Assembly: GCF_900112005.1 (NCBI RefSeq)
Contig: NZ_FOKK01000017.1
Span: forward strand, 1-64,000
Source: Algoriphagus aquimarinus
GTDB lineage: Bacteria > Bacteroidota > Bacteroidia > Cytophagales > Cyclobacteriaceae
DNA length: 64,000 nucleotides
Reading direction: 5' to 3'
Notes under the pieces: generated by a model
The model's input: the letters and a program-made list of their open reading frames with translations, nothing else
The model's database searches: none
What the model was told of the DNA's origin: nothing
Translations under genes and position numbers: made by a program
Shown: positions 26,729-38,100 of the stretch, piece by piece
How the letters are laid out: each line of letters begins with the position of its first letter
Numbering within the stretch: the stretch's first letter is position 1

Positions 26729-29101
26729 ATGACTGGCAAAGCGCCTCGAGTGACAATTTTTCAAAACGAAGATTTAATCTTCGATTTGAAGACCGGAAAT
26801 TTAATCAAGATTAGTGATCGTTTAAGGTTGCGTTTTGGGGGAAGCTTTGATTCTCAGGTGCAAACATTTGTGGGTTTTGAGAGATTAATTTCCACATTCT
26901 CTGATTGTGGTACTGCTGGTGTAGAAAGGAGTTTTGACAAAGTTGGGGATCAAATATTTAACTATACGCTAGATTGGCAGGGTGTAGAATTTTTGATAAG
27001 GGAATTGAGTTGGGTAGATCATAAAAAGCAAACTTTCCATTCGGTTATATTTATACAGGATCGAAAAAATATATTTGAGGTCTCGTATAATGCGTTGGTT
27101 GAGATAGTTGAGAAAATGGAATCACCTGCTATTCTACTAAATCAGACCCTTACCCGCGCAATTGTCGTTAATGCCGCAACAGCTCCTCTTCTAAATCAAC
27201 CTTTTTCAGTACTTGCCGCAGGTTTCATTATAAAGGATTTTTTTGTTGAAGAACAGCAATTTCTGAAAGTGATTAAATGGATTTCAGAAGGTGAATCATC
27301 GACTTTGCAGTGTGATGCTAAACTTTATTTGGAAAAAGCAGAGGGCACATGGTATGAGTTGAGTCTCTTCAAAACCAGCCCAGATGATAAATTGTTAATT
27401 TTATGTATTCTAAAAAATATTTCTGTTCAAAAGGCGACTGAGGAGAAACTAACGAGAACCAATGAATTGCTTTCTAGGGTAGTGGAGGTTCAGAACCATT
27501 TCTTGTCAAAATCAAAAGGTGCCAATCCTTATGATTTATTACTAAGCAATATTCTCAATGTAATAGATGCAAAGCTTGGGTTTGTAGGTAAAGTTGATTT
27601 TGATGAAAAAGGGAAACAAGTTTTAAGAATACATGCTGCCACAGATATATCCAGTACTGGAGAGGAATCCTTCAAACTGTATCATAATCATGTGAAGAAT
27701 GATTTTCTATTTCGACATTTTGATAACCTTTTTGGAGCCTGTATAGTGGAGTCTAAAATTATATTAGAAAACAATCCATCAACAAATCCTCACGCCAAAG
27801 GGAAGCATATTCCAGGTCATCCTACGATAGAGAATTTTTTAGGAGTTCCCATATTCAAAGGTGACGAGGTAATAGGATTGGTCGGTTTAGGGAATAAAGT
27901 TGAAGGATTTACAGATCAAGATATTACCCATTTGAAGCCCTTTATTTCGGCATATTCAGTCATTATTGAAGCTTATAAATCTGAACAGGATAAGATCCGA
28001 TTTGAGAAAGATTCAATGGAAAAAGCTCAAATTCTCGCCAAAGTCGCTGATCATAGCGCAGATTTAATTGTAGTGATGGACGATGAATTTAGCTTTGAAT
28101 TTATATCACCCTCAGCCTCTCAGTTTTTTGACCATAGGCTTACTAATGAGGAAATTCAAAAGAAAATTAGAGCACTATTGAAAAAAACGCTGAATTCTGA
28201 ATACCAGATATCTGAGGATAGGTATAGATCTCGACTCAAAATGAGTATTAGGAATGAAGGCGAATATTGGGTGGAATCGAATGTTACCAGCCTCTATGAA
28301 GAGAGTAATCATAAAGTAATAGCAGTGATCAGAGATGTTTCCTCTCAAATAAATTTTGAACAAAGACTAATTGGCTCACTCAAAAAGGAGAAACAGTTCA
28401 ATTCATTTCTCTCTGACTTTATGAATATAGTTTCTCACGAGTTCAAGACACCTTTGGCTACTATGATCTCTAGTGTGGAACTTACTAAGTACTATTTGGA
28501 GAAATTGACTACAAATAATTTACAAACCTTGGGAAAAATCCCAGAATTAGAGAACATTAAAATTCATGGACAAAAAATTGAACGTGAATTAGATAATCTT
28601 CATAAGTTGGTAATTCATTCGCTCGACTACGAACGATTTGTAAATAACAGCCCAGTTTTAAAGAAGGAGAAGGTTTCATTAAGCCATTTTGTGAAAGACA
28701 CACTGCAAACCCACGATTTTTTAGACAAAGTCGATTATGTCCCCGATACAGATATTGATCAAGCTGTCGAATGGGATAAGTTTTTGATCCAAACTAGCAT
28801 TACCAACTTAGTAAGCAATGCCTTAAAATATGGTGGGAAAAGTAGGAAACCTGTTGTTCGACCATTCCAAAAAAATGAGCTTTTTGGAATTGAGATTACA
28901 GATTATGGAATTGGAATAACGGAAGAGGATTTGCCTTTTGTATTTACCCCGTTTTTTCGTGGCTCAAATTCAAACGGAATTCCTGGGTCTGGATTTGGTT
29001 TAGTTGCGGTTAAAAATTTTGTAGAATTGCATGGAGGGACTGTCTCAATAGAATCAAAGCTAGGCACAGGAACCAAGGTGACCGTTCGTTTCACTAAGTA
29101 A
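26729..29101 (+). CDS. Sensor histidine kinase with PAS and GAF domains
   Basis: 790 residues, no membrane segment visible, so probably cytoplasmic. It appears to contain an N-terminal region of unknown fold, a PAS-like domain (about 115-235) and a GAF domain (about 255-420). A second PAS (about 440-550) follows, then HisKA with phospho-acceptor H570 in FMNIVSHEFKTPL, and HATPase (about 680-790) with N-box NLVSNALKYGG, G1 DYGIGITEED and G2 GSGFGLVAVKNF. Divergent from the LytTR regulator. Signal unknown. The surface genes downstream are candidate targets. Confidence 0.87.
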   Translation: MTGKAPRVTIFQNEDLIFDLKTGNLIKISDRLRLRFGGSFDSQVQTFVGFERLISTFSDCGTAGVERSFDKVGDQIFNYTLDWQGVEFLIRELSWVDHKKQTFHSVIFIQDRKNIFEVSYNALVEIVEKMESPAILLNQTLTRAIVVNAATAPLLNQPFSVLAAGFIIKDFFVEEQQFLKVIKWISEGESSTLQCDAKLYLEKAEGTWYELSLFKTSPDDKLLILCILKNISVQKATEEKLTRTNELLSRVVEVQNHFLSKSKGANPYDLLLSNILNVIDAKLGFVGKVDFDEKGKQVLRIHAATDISSTGEESFKLYHNHVKNDFLFRHFDNLFGACIVESKIILENNPSTNPHAKGKHIPGHPTIENFLGVPIFKGDEVIGLVGLGNKVEGFTDQDITHLKPFISAYSVIIEAYKSEQDKIRFEKDSMEKAQILAKVADHSADLIVVMDDEFSFEFISPSASQFFDHRLTNEEIQKKIRALLKKTLNSEYQISEDRYRSRLKMSIRNEGEYWVESNVTSLYEESNHKVIAVIRDVSSQINFEQRLIGSLKKEKQFNSFLSDFMNIVSHEFKTPLATMISSVELTKYYLEKLTTNNLQTLGKIPELENIKIHGQKIERELDNLHKLVIHSLDYERFVNNSPVLKKEKVSLSHFVKDTLQTHDFLDKVDYVPDTDIDQAVEWDKFLIQTSITNLVSNALKYGGKSRKPVVRPFQKNELFGIEITDYGIGITEEDLPFVFTPFFRGSNSNGIPGSGFGLVAVKNFVELHGGTVSIESKLGTGTKVTVRFTK

Positions 29102-29350
29102 TTCTCCTGAAATCACCTGTTTTTGCAGCTTTAATCCGGTTTTGTTATCTAACTGATGTTTTTTGTAACCCTGTGATTTTTATATGTTATTATATACATA
29201 GATCTTAAAATAATCACTATATAAGATTAAGTGTAAATGCTTTTTGAACACATATTTGTGTATTTAATGTTGAATAGATTGTCTGGAAATTCTAGAGTAA
29301 ATTTTATTTAATATAATGGAGTTAAATTTCCTTTTTGATAAATACATCAA

Positions 29351-31681
29351 ATGGGGAGTTTTTGTTTAAACAAAGTAGGTGGAATTTTAATTGTACTTAC
29401 TTTATGTGCTATAGTTTATTGTTCTTCTGCATTAGGAAGTTCCATATATGCAAATAGTGCTAATGCTATAATTGGAAATAGAGTGTCCCCCTGCGGAGGT
29501 TTTTTGCAGCCCTCTTGCCAGCCTACTATATTTAATCTTTCCAATGCAGAAAGTAATAATGGAAGTCACGCGAGATTAGTTGCTAGCCCTGGAATTGCGA
29601 TCGGTATAGGTGCGTACAAATCAAAAATTGAGTTGAGATTTGATGGGGAAGTACCAGCCAATACCACTACCTATATAAAGATTGACGGAGATGAAAGTTT
29701 GCTTCAATCCTTATTGGGAGGGAGTCTTGGTGATGTTCTTTCTGGTGTTTTGGGTTCCGTGCTTTTAGGACGGCAAGATATCATCGTTGAAGCTAGAACA
29801 TCCTCAAGTTCCGTGTTAATGCGGTCTAGCATTACAGGCTTTGATACTGACCGTGTCAGGTTAGTAAGTGATGCCTCAGGTGATTTTTATATTGCGATCA
29901 AACCTAGTTCTGCCTACGATAGAATTAGAATTACAAATCAGTCCAACTCTGTAGCAGGCTTAGGGTCAGAATACGAATTAGATGTCCACCATGCTTTTTA
30001 TTTTGAGCCAGACCCTTGTGGTGGAGAGCCTGTATTTACCAGCTTTGATGGTAGTGGACTTACTTTGGATGTAGCGAGTTTAAATGCCCAGATATCATCT
30101 TTAAACTTGGCCATTGATGATGATTTGGACAGTACATTTTCTGAGATTTCATTGGGAGTAGTGGGAGTGGCAGGTACTGTAGAGCAAATGATTTATTTCA
30201 ATTCACCGGTTCAGCCAGGAAATGAAATCCTTATCAGTATGGCTACTGGAGAATCATTATTGGATTTGGGGCTTTTAAACTATGTTGAATTGATAGCCTA
30301 TTCCAATGGTGCCGTTGTTAGCTCTACTTCTGCTGCATCCTTATTGGATTTGGACGTTTTGGGTTTATTAGCTTCGGACGAATTTTTCAAATTTCCAATT
30401 AGCGATGCCGCATCGACTATAGACCGGATTGGTATACGGGTATCTTCTTTGGTGGGGGTAGGTCTATTAGAAGGAAGCCTACAAATCAGTGGTGTAACAG
30501 TAGCTCCTATAAGACCTGAAATAGATACGATACCAGAAGAGGGCCAATTTATTATTTGTGAAGGAGAGACCGTGACTGTGACTCCAAATAATGTGAGTGG
30601 TGGAGATTTGAGTTGGTATAGATTAGAATCCAGTACTGAGATTTCTATGGGGACAGCCGATGCTTACACAACCCCAGATGATCTGATTCCTGGAGATTAC
30701 GAATTTTTGGTAAAGTCGCAAGGCGCTTCCTGCGCAGGGGAGAGCGAGCCGGCAAGATTTAAAGTAAAAGTAAAGCCAATTCCATCAGCAGCGAATTACA
30801 ACATTCAGCCTTCCGGGGAAATAGGAATAGATGAAGAAGGAAAGTACACCTATTATGAAGGTGTGAATCCTGTAACTCTTAATCCAACTTTGCTTGGCTG
30901 GACTGGAGAAGGAGAATTTGAATGGTATTTGGACGAAACTATGGTCATCGAGCTTCAAGACGGCGACTTGATAGGGGAGGTTCTTTACCAAGTAGACAGT
31001 GGTAAACTAACGATGACTGGATTGAAGTTTAGGGATGAATTAGACCCTTACAAATTTTACCTGAATTGGGTGCCAATAGAAGGATGTGGGCCTAGTGAGC
31101 CAAAAGAAATAGATCTTAGCTCTATTGCCAGAATACTAAATGTGTCTCTACAAAGTTTCGATGCTCATTTTGCTGGAAGAAATGAGGTAGCAGTGAAGTG
31201 GGATTTTGCAATTGATCGCTTGGATCAGCGACTAGTAGTCCAAAGAGCGGGTAGTGATCTTGTTTTCGAAGATATCTGGGAAGGTGAATTAGCAAAAAAT
31301 ACTGAAAATAGCTTTTTTGACACCAATCCTTTGTTTGGAGATAGTTATTATAGATTAGTAGTCAGGAGCTTAGGCGGTGAATTGGAATTTGTGTCAAATC
31401 TTCGGCGTGTTTTTAATTCGCAGCCCATAGACAAGTCTTTTTTAGTGTTTCCGAATGAATTTGAAGACTCTTTTACAATAGGAGCGCAATTCGACCAAGC
31501 TAAAGAAATTTCCTATTCTCTATATTCAGGCAAAGGCTCACTTTTGAAGGAAGGCTCAACCCAGATTGCTGGTCAGAATCCTTTTCGGATAGCGGGTTTA
31601 GAGTCCCACGCCTCTGGCCAATATTTTTTGATTATTAGAGAAAATGATCAGGTTCATACCCATCATTTGATCAAGAAATAG
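29351..31681 (+). CDS. T9SS-exported surface protein with LLGGSLG module
   Basis: 776 residues. After a signal peptide (about 1-30) residues about 45-395 contain one copy of the two-part module that the neighbouring giant adhesin carries four times, with the hallmark LLGGSLGDVLSG. Residues about 395-475 form an Ig-like domain (ICEGETVTVTP) and the middle is beta-rich. The last 80 residues are a Por-type (type A) C-terminal sorting domain: PNEFEDSFTI, LYSGKGSLLKEG, GQYFLII. It should cross the outer membrane by the type IX system. A hairpin terminator follows. Ligand unknown. Confidence 0.82.
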   Translation: MGSFCLNKVGGILIVLTLCAIVYCSSALGSSIYANSANAIIGNRVSPCGGFLQPSCQPTIFNLSNAESNNGSHARLVASPGIAIGIGAYKSKIELRFDGEVPANTTTYIKIDGDESLLQSLLGGSLGDVLSGVLGSVLLGRQDIIVEARTSSSSVLMRSSITGFDTDRVRLVSDASGDFYIAIKPSSAYDRIRITNQSNSVAGLGSEYELDVHHAFYFEPDPCGGEPVFTSFDGSGLTLDVASLNAQISSLNLAIDDDLDSTFSEISLGVVGVAGTVEQMIYFNSPVQPGNEILISMATGESLLDLGLLNYVELIAYSNGAVVSSTSAASLLDLDVLGLLASDEFFKFPISDAASTIDRIGIRVSSLVGVGLLEGSLQISGVTVAPIRPEIDTIPEEGQFIICEGETVTVTPNNVSGGDLSWYRLESSTEISMGTADAYTTPDDLIPGDYEFLVKSQGASCAGESEPARFKVKVKPIPSAANYNIQPSGEIGIDEEGKYTYYEGVNPVTLNPTLLGWTGEGEFEWYLDETMVIELQDGDLIGEVLYQVDSGKLTMTGLKFRDELDPYKFYLNWVPIEGCGPSEPKEIDLSSIARILNVSLQSFDAHFAGRNEVAVKWDFAIDRLDQRLVVQRAGSDLVFEDIWEGELAKNTENSFFDTNPLFGDSYYRLVVRSLGGELEFVSNLRRVFNSQPIDKSFLVFPNEFEDSFTIGAQFDQAKEISYSLYSGKGSLLKEGSTQIAGQNPFRIAGLESHASGQYFLIIRENDQVHTHHLIKK

Positions 31682-31707
31682 CTCAAGTTTCTGAGCTATG
31701 CTTTTTG
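31678..31707 (+). terminator. Rho-independent terminator
   Basis: 8-bp stem (31678-31685 with 31692-31699, loop AGTTTC) followed by GCTTTTTG. It includes the stop codon of the preceding gene and separates it from the giant adhesin. Confidence 0.75.
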
Positions 31708-32154
31708 TCTGTTTTTCTATAAATAACCTCATTAATGCCTGCCTCTTTCCATATTATTTCATTTAGATAACAGAATTACGCAAGTAAATAACAGATTCAA
31801 ACTCGTAGAATTTACGTGTCTGTTTAATCTATAATTTAGATGTGGGTTAAATTTTTACTACCGAATTGTTCTATATGAAGCATAATTACTTTCACTACAA
31901 AATCATTGTTTTTACCACCTCCTATTTGATGGGATTAGGCGCTTTTTACTCAGCCTATGAAGAGGGTAAAAACTGCCTCAGTAATTATTGGGATAACTTC
32001 TTTGAAGTGTATTTTCATCATTTTTTTAATATGTGTAGGATAGATATAAAGTCCACTATTTCCTTCATCTCAGATACTTCTTGGATGCAGAAAAATTACT
32101 GGACAACTCAATCACTAATTACTATCTCAAGCGAAAATTTTAAAGCAGCAACAT
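31708..32154. other. Leader region of the giant adhesin
   Basis: About 450 bases without a supported gene. A 101-codon ORF (31866-32171) crosses it but overlaps the adhesin start and has a non-coding-like composition, so I treat the stretch as promoter and 5' untranslated region. No clear promoter boxes or RNA structure identified. Confidence 0.45.
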
Positions 32155-35100
32155 ATGAAGACTTTCTTTAAACATAACATGTTGACTTTAAGTGGTATGT
32201 GTTCTAGATTTTATTTTGGAATAACATTTTTATTGTTATTTACTGTAAGTTTTGGAGCAGAAACCTTTGGTCAAAGCAAGGCATATCCCACTACTGCAAC
32301 AGTAATAAGTACTGATCAGAGAGTAGACAGCGCTACGGGCTGCGGCTTTGGTAATTTGTTTCCATGCATGGGTTCTACAGTTAAAAATGTAAATAACACG
32401 CTGTCAGATAATAATGATTTCAGTAGGATGTATGCCAGTCCAGGGATATTAGCCTCGCTTGGGAAATATAGTGCTGAAATAGAATTGAATTTTGGATCAA
32501 ATATCCCGGCAGACACCTGGTCTTATGTGAGAATCGGAGCCGATAGTAATCTCTTACAGGCTTTATTAGGTGGTAGCTTGGGTGATTTACTCAGCGATGT
32601 ACTTAGTGCAGTTTTATTGGGCCAGCAAGAAATTCAGATCCAAGCTAGAAATAGCGTTGGATCTACTGTTTTATCAAGAAATAGTACTCAGGGATTTGAT
32701 ACTGATCGAGTTAGATTGGTTCAAGATGGAGCAGGAAATTATTTTTTGGCGATCAAACCGAGCGCTTCCTATAATAGAATACGACTCATTAATACTTCGA
32801 CATCCATAGCAGGTTTAGGTGCAGAGTATACGCTAGATGTATACAATGCATTTTACCTTAATGGGGATGATGCGTGTGGTGAATTTAGGTTTACTTCTTT
32901 TGATGGAGAGGGCATATCGCTTGATTTGTTGGGTTCGGGAGTTAAAAATGCTGAAAATGCAATTGATACCGATCAGAATTCTTATTCGGAAATAAGCATA
33001 GGAACATTAGGAGTAGGTGCTTCTATGTTCCAATCAATCTATTATGAAACACCATCTGCTCCTGAGGATTACTTCAAAGTGAAATTAGCCATAGCAAATG
33101 CTGGTGTGTTGACTGCAGATCTAATAGGTGGTATCGAAGTACGAGCCTATAATGGGTCTAATTTGGTTTACAGAACCAAACTTCAAGGTGGATTGATCAA
33201 CGGACTTGACCTGCTTACCTTATTACAAAATGGCGATGCAGTTACACTTCCATTTGGACCGGGAGTTTCCTTTGACAGGATTACAGTAGGCTACAATTCT
33301 TTGGTTTCTCTCAGTGCTTTATCCAATTCACCGATCAGATTGTATGACGTGCAGCGATTTGGAGCTACTTGTATTGATCCGGATCCACTTCCTTTGCCTG
33401 CGGCAACAGATCCTATGCTAAGCAATGGTACCTGTGATGCGAATGTACTTGCTTTTGAAAATGCCAACTTCCCATTCAATGCTGTAGATGGTAATAATGA
33501 TACCTACACGACTTTAAGTGCCAGTTCTGGAATTGCTTTGGGCATTGGCGATTACGAGGGTTTTGTTGAGTTAGGATTTGATTCCAGACCTGCCGGAACT
33601 TCATCTTATGTAAGAATTGATTTTGATGAAGAAGTTCTTTTAGGTTTGATAGATGGTACAGCAGGTCAGTTACTTGGCGGAGTTGTGGACAATGTTCTTT
33701 TTGGAAGCCATTACTTTACGGTAGAAGTGAAGAATAATGGATCACAAGTTTTTGCAAGTTCCAGCAACAACGGGTTCTTTAATCGACCTGTTAAAATTGT
33801 TCAGGATAAGAATAACCACTACTACATAGAGGTAACACCTGACAGTCCTTACACGAGCATCAAAATTACTGAAACTTTAGGTGCGATAGCAGGCCTAGGC
33901 GAAGTTCGAAGCATGAATGTCTATCATGTATGTTCTTCTGCTGGTTTTGAAGCTTGCGAGCAGGCATTTGCCACTTATTCTGAGAGTAATGGTATTTCTT
34001 TGGATTTATTGGGCTTGGGAGAAGCTGGAGTTTCTAATGCAGGTTTTGCAATAGATGGAAATCCAGCTACAGCTTCTGAAATAAGTATTGGAGTAGCAGG
34101 CATTGGAGCTAGCGTTTACCAATTTGTTGATTTCCACACATCTTCTGCGCCAGCTGATCATTTCAGAGTTAAGCTTGCCATGGAAGGTGGCGGTGTATTG
34201 ACAGCCGAAGTTTTGGGAAGTATTGTAATTAAGGCTTTTGAAGGTGACACTGAGGTGTTCTCCCAAGAGCTTAGAGATGGGTTAGTTTCAGGATTGGATC
34301 TGTTAGGTTTATTGCAAAGCGGAGGAACGATTAATCTTCCATTTGGGCCAGGACTTGCTTTTGACAGATTAGCAGTTGGAATTGAATCTGCAGTAAGTGC
34401 CAATGTGATTCAAAACCCACTTAAAGTATTTAGCATAGAGCGATTCAGTGCAGACTGTCCAGATCCAGAATTGACGGATCCTACAGAAACTATTCCTCCG
34501 TTTACGACTTCTGATTGTGCCGTGGAAGTGGTGGATTGGGAAAACACAAATTTCCCTCTAAATGCAATTGATGGAAATAACGATTCCTATGCAGTATTAT
34601 CTGCTAGTGCAGGAACTGCTTTAGGATTGGGTTCATATAGTAGCCAGATAGAATTGAAATATGGTGCAGCAGTAGCAGCTGGAGAAACTTCATATGTTCG
34701 GATAGAATTTGAAAATGACGAGTTGAATGCATTACTCGGCGGAAGTTTGGGATCAGATCTAGCTGATTTGCTAGGAACAATAGCGCTTGGCGATCATTAT
34801 TTTACCGTTACTCCGATCACAGCTGGAGGAACTGATATTTACACAGCAAGTAGTCAAACTAGTTTTGGCAACCAAGATGTGAGAGTAGTGCGGGATGAAT
34901 CTGGAAGATTCTATATTGCCTTCACAGCGGATCAAGCATACCAATCGGTACGAATTGAGCATTTTTTAACTGCTTTGATTGGGGCAGAAAATACGGCTAC
35001 CATGCATGTGTTTAGCATGTGTAGGGAAACTGAATTTGATCTCTGCGAGCAGGCAACTTTTACTGATTTTGATGGATCAGGAATAGCGGTAGATCTTTTG

Positions 35101-38100
35101 GATATCACCCAGGGCGGAGTATTTAATCCTCAATATGCTATTGATGGAAATAGCTCAAACTATTCTACTATCAATCTTGGACTGGCTGGGGTAGGAGCTT
35201 CGGTTTACCAGAATATTTATTTCAAAACGAAGTCACAAACTACTGATGCACTGCGAATCAGAGTGCAATTGGAAGAAGCAGGAATTCTAAACCTTGATCT
35301 TGCAGGATCATACCGAGTGATTCTTTACAACGGTAATGAGGAAGTGTATAATGAGTCACTTCAGAATGCATTGATCAATAATTTGGATGTGTTAGGCCTT
35401 CTAAATTCTGGAGGAATTCAGGAATTACTTATAGAGCCTGGAGTAGTGTATGATCGCGTAAGTTTCGGACTTCAGTCTCTTGTCGCTATTAACACAAGTG
35501 CTCCGATTAGATTATATGGGATAAGCAGGATTTCCGCTGAATGTCCAGATCCAGATGTGATTGACCCTCCTTATTTAAGTCCTGTATGTGCAGAGGAATT
35601 GGTTGATGCTGCATATGCAGACAATCTTCCAAATCTATTTGACGGCAACTTTAACAGCTTTGCAACTATCAATTCAAAAGGTGGAGTGATAGGTTCATTA
35701 GGTGCTTTCTCGGGGCACGTGACACTAGGCTTTGGAACTGGTGTGACTGTACCAGCAGGAACTACTTCATATATGAGAATCGATACTGATGCTAGCTTGT
35801 TGGATGCACTTTTAGGTGGTAGTGTAGGAGCGGTGTTAAGTGATCTACTTAATACGGTCATTCTTGGTAATCATTATTTCAATGTAATTGCAAATGATGC
35901 AAGTGGTACTCCACTCTTCACTGCTTCAAGTGCAAATGGCTTTGGCGGATACAATGATCAGGTCAAAATTGTGCAGGATGCTTTGGGTAGATATTATTTG
36001 GCGATCACTCCAAATGCAGCTTACAACAGCATTACGATTGAAGATCATACTGATGCACTATTGCTTGGTCAGGATAATAGCATCAATATTTATGGCTTAT
36101 GCTACGATATAGGTGCTGAAGCTTGTGCCACTGGATTCACTACTTCCTTTGATGGATCTGGGATTACAGTTGATGCAGGTTCCATTGGAAGCTATGGAGT
36201 GACCAATGCCGAAAGAGCTCTAGACAACAACAATAACGACGATTATTCAGAATTGAGCCTTGGGACTTTAGGTGTAGCTGGTTCAATTCAGCAAAATATC
36301 CAGTTCAGACAGACTATTGCAGCTGGTGGTACATTCAAGATTAAATTGGGTGTTGGTTCCGGAGTATTGGATGCCGGCGTATTCGGTAGAATAGAGGTGG
36401 TAGGATATTTAGATGGTGTAGAGGTCTACGAAGAAACGTTAGAAAATGCTGTTATAGGAAGTGTGAATTTGGTAGATCTGTTTAACAATGGTGCTAATGA
36501 GGAAATTAGAATTTCTCCAGGCGTAGCCGTTGACGAAATCGCCATTCGACTACGATCTTTGGTTTCTGTCACGGCAGTGCCAAATGTAAGATTGTATTAC
36601 GTTTTGCAGGATTGTGAAACTCCACTTTTCCAATCTTGGAAAAGCTACATCATCGACGGTGACGCATCTCTTACATCTGTGTCAGGCGGTGAAACTGTTC
36701 AATATACTATTCATGTGAGAAACACAGGAACTGTACCGATGACAGATTACCTGATCACAGATGCGATTCCTGCACACACTACCTATGTAGATGGAAGTGG
36801 TGGAGTAAATGATTCAGGAGTTATCACATTTGAAAATCTGGATATAGCCTCCGGTGCAACAGCGACAGTAAGCTTTAGTGTCCTAGTTGATCAAAACCTT
36901 ACTGACGTGGAATTTATTTCTAATGTCGCTCTAGTGAAATCTAATCCTGGAGATATAGGAACAGAGACATATCCACCATTGGACAATGAGAATCCTACTG
37001 ATCCTGATGAGAGTGGAGATACAGGAACTAACATTCCAGTAGATACTATTTTCTCAGCTGAAATATGGAAATCTGTAACTGTAGATGCAGATGCGACTCA
37101 GACAACCGTGAGCGGTGGAGAAACATTGGTTTATACAATTTTTGTAAGAAATACTGGAAATCAGGATTTGACAGATTTGAGTATCAATGATGAACTTCCA
37201 ACAGGAGTGAGCTATGTTTCTGGTGGGACTTTAACAGGTACTGATGTTTCCTACACACTTGCTAGTTTGTCAGTAGGACAGTCTACTAATGTGGGATCAT
37301 TTACTGTAAAAGTGGATTCAGATCTGACTGGAATAGATGAAATCAGAAATATTGCCATTGTAAGTTCTGCGGACTTGACTCCAGGAGAAGAATCTTTCCC
37401 TCCTGTAGATAATACCAATCCGACGGATCCAAACACTACGGCTGACCCAGGTACTGTGTTAGATGTAACGCCAGTTCATTCTATTGATTTTGATAAAATT
37501 GGATTGAGTAATAATGCTGACTCTGATGGTAAAGCCATTGTAGGAGATATTATTACTTACACCTTGACTGTCACAAATACTGGTAATAAAGCACTTACTG
37601 ATATTTCTGTAGTTGATCAGATTCCAGCAAATACTACTGTCGTAAATAATGGTGGAGGTACAGCTGGTTCTGGTACTTTGACTTTTGATATTTCTTCTTT
37701 GGCAGTAGGCGCTATGCAGGAATTTACATTCACCGTAGAAGTGGATGCAGTAACTGGATCAGCTCCTATAGTTAACAATGCGGAAGCATTTTTTACAGAT
37801 GAAACAGGTGGGAACGCATCTGAAACTGCCCAACATAGCATGGCTACTGATTGTACGGTAATTGATGCGGGAGACATTATTCTTACAGTTGATCAAAGTG
37901 CAATATGTGAGGGTGAATCAACTATTCTACATGCTAGCCTAAATGGAATAAGCATTTCAAATCCTGAATTCAGATGGTATTTGAATGCAAATCTGACAGG
38001 AGCATTCTTTACTGGTGCTGATTATCAAGTTAGCCCTTCCGCAAATACCACCTATTATGTTACTGTAGTAGCAGAAGGATATTGCTTTAGCACTCCTGCG

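Noticed and set aside
31866..32171. 101-codon ORF upstream of the giant adhesin
   Set aside because: It overlaps the adhesin start, is rich in aromatic residues with no recognisable motif or signal peptide, and a leader region fits better.
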